A DNA stretch of 64,000 nucleotides from Candidatus Hebobacterum abditum. Its GTDB lineage: Bacteria; Armatimonadota; Hebobacteria; Hebobacterales; Hebobacteraceae. The stretch covers positions 1-64,000 of the forward strand of contig JALGXW010000021.1 of assembly GCA_029821875.1 (NCBI GenBank). The letters run 5' to 3'. Shown here piece after piece: positions 23,377 through 31,968 of this stretch (position 1 is the first letter of the stretch; every line of letters begins with the position of its first letter). Both the position numbers and the translations under genes were made by a program. The notes below the pieces were generated by a model. The model did no database searches. It had not been told where the DNA came from and worked only from the letters and a program-made list of their open reading frames with translations.

Positions 23377-24912
23377 TCAGTGGGCGATCCTGCGCATGAC
23401 CTCCTCGAGTGAGGTGAGGCCCTCCACCGCCTTCTGCACCCCAACCGCGAAGCTGGAGGGCTGACCCTCCTCGCGAACGAGTCTGGTGAACTCCTCGGCC
23501 GGCGCGCCTCGCAGGAAGGCCGCCTTAAGCGTCGAGGTGAAGGTGAAGCATTCCTCTATCGCGAAGCGGTCGGCATACCCCTCATACCCCTCTCCGTGGC
23601 AGGAGTCACATCCCACGGGCACATAGAAGACGGCCGAGTCCGGTATCCGATATCCCCCTGCTTCGGCGGAGGTCCTGATCTCCTCCAGCAAGCCCTCCTC
23701 TGGAACCTGCTCGGCCTTGCACGCGTCGCAGAGCCGTCGCAGTATCCGCAGGTTCACGATGCCGATGATATGGGCCGCGAGCAAAGACTGCTTCACCCCC
23801 GACTCCAGGAACTCATAGAGGGGAGAGATGCTGTCGTAGGCGTGCTGACAGGTCAGCACCAGATGCCCGCTTTCCGCCGCCACTGCGACGCGCTGAGCGA
23901 GTTCGGGGTCACCCTTCAGTTCCCCGACGATGATGACGTCGGGGTCTTGTCCCAGCACCGCCTGTACGCCCTCGGCGCAGGTGAAGTTCTTCACCTTCAA
24001 CTGGGCCACGCCCGGCGGGAACATGTAGGTGACGTCATCCTCCACCGCCATGATATTGTGATCGCGCTCAGCCAGTTCACGCAGACAGGCTGCCCGGACC
24101 GTCGATTTGCCCGAGCCGGTAGGGCCGGTGATGAGTACGAGGCCCTTCAACTTGGCCGAGCCGGCAGGGCCGGTGGCGAGTACGAGGCCCTTCAACTGGG
24201 TCATCCATTCGCGAAGGGGAGAGTCGCCCAGTCCCAGCTCCTCCAGCGTGGGGACATGTGTGGGGATGGCGCGAACGGCGAGACGTTCGCCATACAGAGT
24301 CGGCACCACAGACACGCGCAGCGGCACGAGCGTCTCGCCATATGTGAGCCTGGCGCTGCCCTCCTGTGGGCGGGAACGCTCCTCCACCGCCAGTCCCGCC
24401 CGCTGCTTCCATTCCAACACCAACGGCTCGTGCAGGGCCAGCGGAAGCCGGCGGACCTCGCGCAGCTCCCCGTGCACACGCAGTCGCAGCCGTGTGTACT
24501 CCTCGCCGGCCTCCCAGATCGGCTCCAGGTGCAGATCGCTCCCCCAGCAGCTATGGAGCAGCCAGACCATCCGGCGCACGAGTTGACTGATCTTCCCCGC
24601 TTCGCCGACCAGGGCCGGATCGTCGCAGTCGTCAGTTGAGGCCCCCGCCTTCGCCAACTCCTCGGCGATGGCCGCCAGCTCCGCCTCCAGTACCTCGATG
24701 GGAAGGTTGGCCAACGCCAGCGCCGCTGGGCCGCGCCGCATGTAGGCCAGCAGGTCCTCCTTGCGAAACCGCCACTGCTTCCCGGCCTTCATCCCGCGCA
24801 GCTTCCCCTGGTCGAGCAGCCGGTACATCGTCGACTTGCTGACACAGAGGAACTCTGCCGCCTCCGCCAGCGACAGGAGATCCTGTTCGGGCCTGCTCTT
24901 CACACTGCTCAT
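23377..24912 (-). CDS. PilB/GspE-type secretion ATPase with N-terminal excisionase-like DNA-binding domain
   Basis: About 511 residues from the ATG at 24912, which follows a GAGGAG site. Residues about 10-65 form an excisionase-type winged helix (LSLAEAAEFLCVSKSTMYRLL then GMKAGKQWRFRKEDLLAYM). The rest is a type II/IV pilus secretion ATPase: a region with Arg fingers (about 165-245), Walker A GPTGSGKST, an Asp box (MAVEDDVTYMFPPG), Walker B (DVIIVGEL) and a His-box-like LVLTCQHAYD. Zinc cysteines occur as CDAC and later CDSCHGEGYEG. A 15-residue tandem duplication puts a degenerate P-loop, GPAGSAK, directly before the true one. No pilin, PilC or PilT gene is nearby, so the partner system is unknown. 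Confidence 0.85.
   Translation of the reverse strand: MSSVKSRPEQDLLSLAEAAEFLCVSKSTMYRLLDQGKLRGMKAGKQWRFRKEDLLAYMRRGPAALALANLPIEVLEAELAAIAEELAKAGASTDDCDDPALVGEAGKISQLVRRMVWLLHSCWGSDLHLEPIWEAGEEYTRLRLRVHGELREVRRLPLALHEPLVLEWKQRAGLAVEERSRPQEGSARLTYGETLVPLRVSVVPTLYGERLAVRAIPTHVPTLEELGLGDSPLREWMTQLKGLVLATGPAGSAKLKGLVLITGPTGSGKSTVRAACLRELAERDHNIMAVEDDVTYMFPPGVAQLKVKNFTCAEGVQAVLGQDPDVIIVGELKGDPELAQRVAVAAESGHLVLTCQHAYDSISPLYEFLESGVKQSLLAAHIIGIVNLRILRRLCDACKAEQVPEEGLLEEIRTSAEAGGYRIPDSAVFYVPVGCDSCHGEGYEGYADRFAIEECFTFTSTLKAAFLRGAPAEEFTRLVREEGQPSSFAVGVQKAVEGLTSLEEVMRRIAH
24107..24197 (-). repeat. 45-bp tandem duplication across the P-loop of the ATPase
   Basis: Two adjacent 45-bp units are nearly identical (for example GAGTACGAGGCCCTTCAAC in both). 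They encode LKGLVLATGPAGSAK and LKGLVLITGPTGSGK. The second has the intact Walker A; the first has lost the critical Gly before Lys. Confidence 0.85.
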
Positions 24913-25036
24913 GATCCCGCTCCTCAAGGATAGGACTGCACGTAATCCCCGTCAGTCATAGACGGCACATAGGTTGTACTGTCAAGACTATTCCTTAATA
25001 TCAATGATACTTGGTGATAGTGACATCTGGTGCTAG

Positions 25037-25240
25037 TCGGATGGCGAACAGTTTGGCGCATTCGCTCCTCACCGCCGGGTGCAGCCGGGGGCGCTGGTGT
25101 TTTGCGGCGCGAACTTGATACTGGTCGAGGGCCACGGTCGCGGCCTATTGCACCGCGGCAGCGACAACGGCTCTTGGAGCCTGCCCAGCGGCCCGACCGA
25201 CTGTCGAGGACCGGGGCAGATCCAACGAGGTCGTCACAGG
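25037..25240 (+). pseudogene. Relic of a Nudix hydrolase N-terminal part
   Basis: The frame reads VQPGALVFCGANLILV, then GRGLLHRGSDNGSWSLPSG. This follows the Nudix fold start, in which a strand pair leads to RRSDNGxWxLPGG before the Nudix box. The box itself (GxxExGExxxxAxxREVxEE) is absent: the sequence continues into unrelated residues and, in the same frame, into the GrpB gene. It is probably a deletion remnant. Confidence 0.55.
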
Positions 25241-25831
25241 ATGCTGAGCGAACCCGACAGCATGACTTCGGCCTCGACGCCGGAGGATTCCTGGATGCTC
25301 GGCTGCGAGCGACATCTCGTCAGGCTCGTGCCCTACCAGACCGCGTGGGCTGAGCTGTTTCAGCAGGAGGCGGAGCGCCTCCGCGCCGCCCTCGGCGACC
25401 ACGTCGTGGGGATCGAGCACGTCGGCAGCACAGCTCTCCCCGGCCTCGATGCGAAGCCTATCCTCGACATCGTCGTCGCGGTGCAGAGCATGACTGACGA
25501 GAGCCTGTTCGAAGGGGCTCTCGCGCCCCTTGCCTACTTACACAAGTCGGACAACGACATGCCGGGGCGGCTCTACTTCGTGAAGCGACTCCCTAACGAC
25601 AGATCGACCCACCACCTCAACGTCACCGAACTGGGGGCCGAGTGGTGGGTCGAGCATGTGGCGTTCCGCGATCACCTCCTGGCCCACCCCGAGTCGAAGG
25701 CGGAGTACCTGGCTCTGAAGAGGGAGCTTGCCCGGCGGCATCCCACCGACCGCCGGGCCTATGGTGAAGGCAAGGAGACGTTTATTCGTCGCATCCTGGC
25801 TCTCGCAGCGGTGTCCGAGCCGAACTCATAG
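25241..25831 (+). CDS. GrpB family protein (UPF0157 nucleotidyltransferase fold)
   Basis: About 196 residues. The GrpB family has a nucleotidyltransferase-like fold and an uncertain substrate. Motifs seen are LVPYQTAWAELFQQEAERL, GIEHVGSTALPGLDAKPILDI and HHLNVTE, then FRDHLLAHPESKAEYLALKRELA, all typical of the family and in the right order. The start at 25241 is chosen because an old Nudix relic lies in frame just upstream; 25262 is also possible. The gene converges on the PHP hydrolase gene, with a 14-base gap. Confidence 0.85.
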   Translation: MLSEPDSMTSASTPEDSWMLGCERHLVRLVPYQTAWAELFQQEAERLRAALGDHVVGIEHVGSTALPGLDAKPILDIVVAVQSMTDESLFEGALAPLAYLHKSDNDMPGRLYFVKRLPNDRSTHHLNVTELGAEWWVEHVAFRDHLLAHPESKAEYLALKRELARRHPTDRRAYGEGKETFIRRILALAAVSEPNS

Positions 25832-25845
25832 GGCCGGCAGACGTC

Positions 25846-26754
25846 TCAACTGCGGGGCTGCTCGTTCGGTCCGCTCTGTAAGATAATCGGATTCGACCAG
25901 GCCGTCTTGCCGTCGGCGTCGGAGGCCTCGATGCGGCAGTAGCGCGCCGGCGGCAGCATGAACTCCGCCTCGGTGATCGTGCGGCCGGGCTCGGCGATCC
26001 TGCGGCCGCCTACGTGCGGCCCCGAGACCAGGGCGATGGACCTGACGGGCGAGGTCGTCACGGCGATCTTGCTGCCCGCGATCTGCAGGCCAACGATCTC
26101 CGGCCCGGTGGACGAGTAGTAGAGGCCCCGGCGAAGCGAATCCATGATGGCCTCGACGCTCAACTCCTCCGCCCGGATCATTGTCCATCCGAGGCCGTGG
26201 TCGACCGCGCCTGCGTGCCCGTCGTCGACGGCTACGGCTCCGTAGTCCTGTCCGAGCGTGAGCAGATCGTCCCAGTGCACCATGCTGTAGCCGCGGAGTA
26301 TCTCCAGGTCGCAGCCAGTGTTGTAGACCTCCAGCGCGAAGCACCCGCGCAGACCGACGACGTCCTCCGCCATGAGGCCCGACCAGTAGGGATGCGCGAG
26401 GATCGCCTCGCCGCCGTCCTCCCGAAGCATATCCACGGTGTCCTGTGCCGTCGCGCTGGACGGCACGTCCATCCGACCCCGAGAGCGAACATCGAGGCCC
26501 ACGATGTGATAGGACGTGTCCTGACGAGATCTGCCGCCCTGAAGCTCCACCCCGCTGATGAGGATGAAGTCCGGGTGTTCTGCCTGGACCTCGGTGACGT
26601 GGCTGTGGTCGGTGATGGACAACACCTGGTATCCCGAGCGCCGGTAGAAGTCGGCGGCCTCGTCCGGCGATAGGTCACCGTCGGAGGCAGTCGTGTGAGC
26701 GTGGAGATTGGCCCGATACCAGTTGCCCGGAGACTCAAAAGGATTCTCAAGCAA
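25846..26754 (-). CDS. PHP-domain metal-dependent hydrolase
   Basis: About 302 residues of a PHP phosphoesterase of the CehA/McbA type. Metal-binding motifs are ANLHAHTTASDGDLSPDE, VLSITDHSHVTE, ILISGVELQGG, AILAHPYW and AVAVDDGHAG. A C-terminal beta region (about 220-300) has YYSSTGPEI and a closing segment on sugar- or phosphate-binding-like strands. I prefer TTG at 26754 as the start: an AGAGGAGG site lies 6 bases upstream, and it overlaps the exporter stop by 8 bases. A longer version from ATG at 26796 has no ribosome site. Translation is probably coupled to the exporter gene. The substrate is unknown. Confidence 0.85.
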   Translation of the reverse strand: MLENPFESPGNWYRANLHAHTTASDGDLSPDEAADFYRRSGYQVLSITDHSHVTEVQAEHPDFILISGVELQGGRSRQDTSYHIVGLDVRSRGRMDVPSSATAQDTVDMLREDGGEAILAHPYWSGLMAEDVVGLRGCFALEVYNTGCDLEILRGYSMVHWDDLLTLGQDYGAVAVDDGHAGAVDHGLGWTMIRAEELSVEAIMDSLRRGLYYSSTGPEIVGLQIAGSKIAVTTSPVRSIALVSGPHVGGRRIAEPGRTITEAEFMLPPARYCRIEASDADGKTAWSNPIILQSGPNEQPRS

Positions 26755-27859
26755 GACGGTCCTCCTCTGCCGTGGTGGCGCTTGAAGCGTTTCCATGTGG
26801 CTCGGGCGCGACCTGCACAGGGGCGCGCAATGCGTCGCCAGCCCGCGCCGGCCAGAGAGCGACCACGTTGCCGGCCGCGATCAAGGCCGCACCCTCCCAG
26901 AATCCCGGCCCGATCGATTCGCGCAGGACAAGCCACCCGACTCCAATGGCGGAGACGAGAACGAAGTTCGTCAGCGGCGGCAGCTTGTGGGCCTGGCCGA
27001 CGCGGCCGGCCCCTTCGAGGGCATAGAGCCATATGGTGTAGCCCAGGCAGTAGTTCAGCACGGCCATTGTCGCGATGGGCACCCAGGCATCGACCCAAAC
27101 CGGCCCCAGCTCGCGCAGATAGAGCGCAGTCCGGAAGCCAGTCGGGACGCCGAGCTGGCCGCTGAAAGCCAGGCCGATTCCCATCGCGACCAGGCCCACA
27201 AACATCGCGCCGAGGTTGTGGATGTCGCCAAGGCCGGAGGCGTCACGTCCGGGCCGCACCGCGACGAAGCGTCCCAGGTTGGAGTAGACTCCCCAGGCGA
27301 AGGCGGCGAACAGCGCGAACAGCGCGCCCGTGATGGATGTCAGAGGTCCGAGGATCGAGAGCCGACCACCTGTGGCTATCCACGCGACACCCAATAGGCA
27401 CAGCAGTAAGCCGGCTCCCACGCGACCGATGGGCGGCCTCCGCTCCACGTCCGGCCGCTGTTCCCAGCCGGAGATGAGGCGGACCATCGACCCGAACAGC
27501 GCGCCCTGCAGGAGCACGACGAAGATGGGGTTCAGGTAGCCGATGATCAGCGCCTCAGGCAGCGAGAGCATCGTGTAGGCGACATTGATGCCGACCGGGT
27601 ATCCGACCCAGCCGAAGAGCCCCATCGCCACGAGCACAAGCCAGCCCCGCCACGAAACGTCGCGCAGCCGACTCAACCTGCCCCGCGCAAGTGCGAGCAC
27701 CAACAGCGCCAGCCACCCCAGCCCGATCGCCCAGAAGGCGACCTGAAGCGGGGTCAGCCGCGCCCCACCTCCCTCAGCCATGAGGGCCGCCTTGCTCCCG
27801 ACCGGTCCCGTGGTCCAGAACACGACCGCCAATAGAGTAAGGATGTAGGCTCGACGCAA
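26747..27859 (-). CDS. EamA/DMT superfamily transporter
   Basis: A 370-residue integral membrane protein with about ten hydrophobic helices in two halves, as in drug/metabolite transporters of the EamA type. Examples are LTLLAVVFWTTGPVGSKAAL at the start and NYCLGYTIWLYALEGAGRVG in the second half. These proteins export amino acids, nucleosides or other metabolites; the substrate cannot be read from sequence. The start codon is TTG at 27859 with an AGGAGG site 8 bases upstream. Its stop overlaps the start of the PHP hydrolase gene, so the two form an operon. Confidence 0.85.
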   Translation of the reverse strand: MRRAYILTLLAVVFWTTGPVGSKAALMAEGGGARLTPLQVAFWAIGLGWLALLVLALARGRLSRLRDVSWRGWLVLVAMGLFGWVGYPVGINVAYTMLSLPEALIIGYLNPIFVVLLQGALFGSMVRLISGWEQRPDVERRPPIGRVGAGLLLCLLGVAWIATGGRLSILGPLTSITGALFALFAAFAWGVYSNLGRFVAVRPGRDASGLGDIHNLGAMFVGLVAMGIGLAFSGQLGVPTGFRTALYLRELGPVWVDAWVPIATMAVLNYCLGYTIWLYALEGAGRVGQAHKLPPLTNFVLVSAIGVGWLVLRESIGPGFWEGAALIAAGNVVALWPARAGDALRAPVQVAPEPHGNASSATTAEEDRLA

Positions 27860-28046
27860 GCCTGTGCCTCCTGGGATCGAAGGACGTGTTGCCCGGCCCG
27901 CCCCGACAAGCCAGTTCCAGACGCTCAGCGCTCGCCCTGCCGGAGAGACGCGGGCACACCTTTGCGCCGCCTCAGACTTCGCAGGCGAGAGAAGGTGCGG
28001 CAGAGAAGCAGAGACGGAGCGACCTTAGCCGGCGCGAGGCAAGCAG

Positions 28047-28388
28047 ATGGGCGAATCGTTCTTCCGCCAAGTGTATGAGATCGTTGCTCGCATTCCAGAA
28101 GGCAAGGTCGTCACCTACGGCCAGCTTGCGATCTGCCTTGGGAGTCCGCGTGCGGCGAGAACGGTCGGCTGGGCGATGAAGAGCGCCCCGGCCGACGTCA
28201 ACCTGCCGTGCCATCGCGTCGTGAATCGGCTGGGCAACATGTCGCCCGACCACGTCTTCGGTGGGGCAGACGTTCAGCGATCTCGGCTCGAACGCGAGGG
28301 TGTCACCTTCGACACGGAAGGGCGAGTCGATCTGGACAAGCACCTCTGGGACATCGGGCCGGAGTCGGTGAGCCAGATTGTCGCCTGA
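28047..28388 (+). CDS. MGMT-like / alkyltransferase-like DNA-binding protein
   Basis: A 113-residue protein containing only the winged-helix DNA-binding domain of O6-alkylguanine-DNA alkyltransferase. It has IPEGKVVTYGQLA, RTVGWAMKS and the active-site motif LPCHRVVN, followed by the FGG loop and a C-terminal segment EREGVTFDTEGRVDLDKHLW. The Cys of PCHRV is kept, unlike most alkyltransferase-like proteins that have Trp there, so it may have methyltransfer activity. The length is typical of the short YbaZ-type subgroup. It stands alone. Confidence 0.87.
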   Translation: MGESFFRQVYEIVARIPEGKVVTYGQLAICLGSPRAARTVGWAMKSAPADVNLPCHRVVNRLGNMSPDHVFGGADVQRSRLEREGVTFDTEGRVDLDKHLWDIGPESVSQIVA

Positions 28389-28528
28389 GCGCTGCGCCAG
28401 GAGACTGCGTTCGAGACGGGTGAACGCCAACCGTCCCCGCGCATCAACACACTCTGCTGGCAGGGAGACTGCCTGCCTGCGAGAAGCAGATTCCAGTTGG
28501 ATCCCGGGAGGTCAGGAGGCGACGCATT

Positions 28529-30244
28529 ATGCAGACCGACGTGTGGACCACGCACTCACTCGATAAGCTGTTCCCCGAAGGCCGGAAGCCCGGCGGGGCG
28601 AGTGAATCCATTGAACTGAAGGCTGCGCGAAGCGAGACCGAGGACGCGCAGATCGCGATTCGCATACCGCGGGGAGGCGAGGTCGTTGAGGCCAGCTTCT
28701 CGCTTCCGGACCTCATCGGCGGGAACGGCGCGGCCATTCCCAGCGAATGCCTGTCGGCTTCCTGGGTCTGGTACCTCTACGTGCTCAACAACCCCCCGGA
28801 GAACGATGACCCATCGAGCTATCTCAGGAGGGCCCCCGCCTTCTTTCCCGATGCCTTCCTCGAGGAGAAGACGATCAAGATAAGAGACGACTGGACCCAG
28901 CCCCTGTGGGTGTCGGTGACCGTGCCAAAGGGCACGCCGCCCGGCGAGTACGCGGGCACGATAGCCATCGAGCTGGCGGACCGCGACGGAGAGCGATCTC
29001 GCTGCGAGGTGCCGATCACCGTCACCGTGTGGCCGTTCACCCTTCCCGACGAGTTTCACCTGCACCACACAGAGTGGTTCTCGCCGCAGATAGTCGCCGA
29101 CTACTACCACGTGGATCTCTGGTCGGACCAGCACTGGGAGTGGCTCGCGAAGGTGGCGGACGACATGGCGCGCCACAAGCAGGACATGGTCCTCACCCCC
29201 TTCACCTCTCTCGTGAAGATGACGAAGACGAAGTCGGGGCGATTCAGCTTCGACTTCTCGAAGCTGGACCGATGGGTGAAGACGTTCAGGGAGGCGGGCG
29301 TGACGTGGATCGAGGGGAGTCACGTCGCGGGGCGCGCCGGCGGATGGGAGAGCGATATCGTCTTCCACCACCTCCCAATCTGCAGTGCGAGCGGACGGCC
29401 GCTGAAAACATCGCGCGCAAGCCTCAGCGAGGCGGAGTTCGAGGGATACCTCGAGAAGTTCTTGAAGGCCGTGTACGCACACCTCAGGCGGCGCGGATGG
29501 GAGAAGCGCTTCGTCCAGCACATCGCCGACGAGCCCGTCCCCGCGAACGAGGCTTCGTGGCGGCGCTGCTCGGAGTTGGTGCGCAGTTGGCTGCCGGGCG
29601 TCCCGATCATCGACGCGGTCATGAGCCCGAAGCTGGCCGGCGCGGTGGACTGGCGCGTGCCCCAGATTCAGCACACAGGGCCGGACTCGCCGCGGAGCGC
29701 GGATGAGCAGTTGTGGAGCTACGTGTGCCTCGCGCCCCAGGGGCACTACCCGAACCGCTTCCTCGACTATCCGTCGATCCGGAACCGCATCATCTACTGG
29801 CTCTCCTGGAGCCTGGATCTCAAGGGCTTCCTCCACTGGGGATACAACTGGTGGACCACCTGGCAGGGAGTGCCCGTGCGGGTGCCGGTCTCGCCCTGGC
29901 TCGACGCGACCGGCGCGAGCATCTACTGCGCCGACCGAACTCCCTTGCCTGCAGGCGACCCGCACATCGTCTACCCTGGCAAGAACACCATCTGCTCCAG
30001 CATCAGGTGGGAGGTGATCAGAAAGGGCTTCGAGGATTTCGAGTATCTCCGCATGTTGGAGCAGGCAGTGGCGGGCGCCGGGAAGAAGAAGACACGGTCT
30101 GTCTCCGCCGCGAAGAGGCTGCTCGGGCTCGTCCGAACGGAGATCGCGCCGGACCCGCTCGGACATACACGGGACGATGAGCTGCTCCTGGCGACGCGGG
30201 AGGAGGCCGGTCGGCTCCTGGCAGCCCTGGCCGCGGAGCAGTGA
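28529..30244 (+). CDS. DUF4091-type putative glycoside hydrolase
   Basis: A 571-residue protein with an AGGAGG site before the ATG. The N-terminal third (about 1-170) is a beta-sandwich region (VSVTVPKGTPPGEYAGTIAIEL). The rest resembles a TIM-barrel hydrolase of the DUF4091 group: LPDEFHLHHTEWF, then GVTWIEGSHV, the putative acid motif HIADEPVP, and WNPW-like FLHWGYNWW. It ends with the family-like IRWEVIRKGFEDFEYL. There is no clear signal peptide. DUF4091 proteins cluster with glycan degradation in other bacteria; the activity here is not established. Confidence 0.8.
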   Translation: MQTDVWTTHSLDKLFPEGRKPGGASESIELKAARSETEDAQIAIRIPRGGEVVEASFSLPDLIGGNGAAIPSECLSASWVWYLYVLNNPPENDDPSSYLRRAPAFFPDAFLEEKTIKIRDDWTQPLWVSVTVPKGTPPGEYAGTIAIELADRDGERSRCEVPITVTVWPFTLPDEFHLHHTEWFSPQIVADYYHVDLWSDQHWEWLAKVADDMARHKQDMVLTPFTSLVKMTKTKSGRFSFDFSKLDRWVKTFREAGVTWIEGSHVAGRAGGWESDIVFHHLPICSASGRPLKTSRASLSEAEFEGYLEKFLKAVYAHLRRRGWEKRFVQHIADEPVPANEASWRRCSELVRSWLPGVPIIDAVMSPKLAGAVDWRVPQIQHTGPDSPRSADEQLWSYVCLAPQGHYPNRFLDYPSIRNRIIYWLSWSLDLKGFLHWGYNWWTTWQGVPVRVPVSPWLDATGASIYCADRTPLPAGDPHIVYPGKNTICSSIRWEVIRKGFEDFEYLRMLEQAVAGAGKKKTRSVSAAKRLLGLVRTEIAPDPLGHTRDDELLLATREEAGRLLAALAAEQ

Positions 30245-30299
30245 GACCCGCCGGGCACTTCAACAACACAGGCCGACGTGAACTAGCTGAGGATCCACA

Positions 30300-30728
30300 A
30301 TGCCCAAGCAGTCGAAGGAGACCGCCAAAGAGGCGGAGCAACGGCGCATCTGTCAGGAGCTCTGTGAGGGGCGCTGTTGCCGCTACATCACCATTCACCT
30401 AGACGCTCCGAAGCGCAAAGCGGACTATGACGAGATAAGCTGGTTTCTCGCGCACGAGAACATAAGCGTGTACTTCGATGAGCGCCGCTGGCACGTCGAG
30501 GTGCAAAACCGCTGCAAACACCTGGACTCGGAGAACCTCTGCACAATCTACGAAGATCGCCCGCTTGTCTGCCGAGGCTATGACTCTGACGAGTGCGAGT
30601 ATCCGGCCCGCCCTCGGCACGACCTCCAGTTCGACACGCAGGAACAATTCGACGCCTGGTGGGCCCGCAAGAAGGAACGGGAGCGGAGTCGCCGTAAGCG
30701 GCGGGAGAAGGCACGGAAGTCGCGCTAG
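30300..30728 (+). CDS. YkgJ-type cysteine-cluster protein
   Basis: A 142-residue protein with a Cys pattern of the zinc- or iron-chelating CxxxCxxxxCC family: CQELCEGRCCRYI near the N-terminus, then NRCKHLDSENLCTIYEDRPLVCRGYDSDEC. The C-terminus is strongly basic (KKERERSRRKRREKARKSR), which may bind nucleic acid or simply be disordered. Family members are thought to bind a metal or cluster; the role is unknown. It follows the DUF4091 gene by 55 bases on the same strand and precedes the dehydrogenase gene by 44 bases. Confidence 0.82.
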   Translation: MPKQSKETAKEAEQRRICQELCEGRCCRYITIHLDAPKRKADYDEISWFLAHENISVYFDERRWHVEVQNRCKHLDSENLCTIYEDRPLVCRGYDSDECEYPARPRHDLQFDTQEQFDAWWARKKERERSRRKRREKARKSR

Positions 30729-30772
30729 GCCCGCCTAGGAGGTTCCGGGCGAGCCGGAAGAGGGGGCGCACG

Positions 30773-31786
30773 ATGATAAGGCCGAAGTGTCTGGTCGTAC
30801 CTGCAGGTGTGCTTCAGGAGCAGCTGTTCCCTCCCTCGGTGCGAGAGCACCTCGACCAGCTGGCCGATGTCGTCTACAATGACGAGGAAGAGCTTTCTTC
30901 GTCTGACCTGGCGGCGATGCTGCCAGGACATCGCGCCGCCATCACCGCCTGGGGTACGCCGAAGCTCACCAGGGAGGTCCTCGACGCGGCCGAACACCTT
31001 GCTGTCGTGGCCCACGCAGCGGGCAGTGTGCGCTTCATGCTGCCCGACCCACCCGAGGAGTTCTTCCGGCGCGGCCTCCGGATCACCAGCGCCACGCGGA
31101 TCATGTCCAGGTATGTCGCCGAGCTGTCGCTCTGTCTGGCCATCGCCTGTCTGCGACGCCTGCCGCGCTTCCGCGAGGACATGAAGCAGAGCGACCTCTG
31201 GTGGGGCACTCACAGCGATCTCGACCCCGATACACTTGTCGAGCAGCGAGTGGGGATCGTCGGACTGGGCAGCATCTCATGGGAGCTGGTACGCCTGCTC
31301 GAGCCGTTCGGGTGCGAGATCTGGGGCTACAGCCGCCATATGGACGCCGAGGCGACCGCGGCCAGCGGAGTCCAGCTCGTGGGCCTGCAGGAGCTGCTCT
31401 CCAACTGCCCGATCATCTTCCTCCTCGCCGCCGTTCGGCCCGACACGACGAAGCTGATCGACCGTGAGCGCCTCAAGCTCATTCGCGACGGCTCGGTGAT
31501 CATCAACACGGCGCGGGGCGCGCTCGTGGACGAAGAGGCCCTCATTGAAGAACTCCAGTCCGGCCGCCTATGGGCCGGCCTCGATGTGACCGAGCCGGAG
31601 CCGCCGGCGGCCGACTCCCCCCTCCGCACACTCCCGAACGTGCTGCTCACACCACACGTCGGCGGTCCGGTGCCGAGCCGGTACTGGGAGATGGGCGCCT
31701 TCATCGTGGAGGAACTCGGCCGCTTCTTCTTGGGGCAGGAACTCCAAGGCGAGATCACGGAGAGGCGCCTGGAGGGAATCGCGTAG
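30773..31786 (+). CDS. D-isomer-specific 2-hydroxyacid dehydrogenase family protein
   Basis: A 337-residue NAD-dependent oxidoreductase. The Rossmann motif is VGIVGLGSISWELVRLLEPFG (about 157-177). Catalytic Arg and Glu positions fit INTARGALVDEEALI and LDVTEPEPP, and the catalytic His fits LTPHVGGPV. It should interconvert a 2-hydroxyacid and a 2-oxoacid; the exact substrate is unknown. A purine-rich site (GAAGAGGGGG) precedes the ATG. Confidence 0.88.
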   Translation: MIRPKCLVVPAGVLQEQLFPPSVREHLDQLADVVYNDEEELSSSDLAAMLPGHRAAITAWGTPKLTREVLDAAEHLAVVAHAAGSVRFMLPDPPEEFFRRGLRITSATRIMSRYVAELSLCLAIACLRRLPRFREDMKQSDLWWGTHSDLDPDTLVEQRVGIVGLGSISWELVRLLEPFGCEIWGYSRHMDAEATAASGVQLVGLQELLSNCPIIFLLAAVRPDTTKLIDRERLKLIRDGSVIINTARGALVDEEALIEELQSGRLWAGLDVTEPEPPAADSPLRTLPNVLLTPHVGGPVPSRYWEMGAFIVEELGRFFLGQELQGEITERRLEGIA

Positions 31787-31968
31787 CCGGCCGCCGACGC
31801 CCGCGGCGGCTGATCGCCTCCTACTGGCTTCTCCTCTCCGGCGCTGGTGAAGAACCGGCTCGCGCCTCTGGGCCCCACTGCGTCTTCCGTGGGGGGCCAC
31901 CCGTTCCCGGCCGACTTGACTTCCCCCCCGCGCGGGGGGTACTCTCCTCAAAGGAGAGATCGTAGACG

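Noticed and set aside
26755..26796. Longer start for the PHP hydrolase
   Set aside because: The TTG at 26754 has a strong ribosome site and a typical coupled overlap, while the ATG at 26796 lies inside the exporter gene without one.
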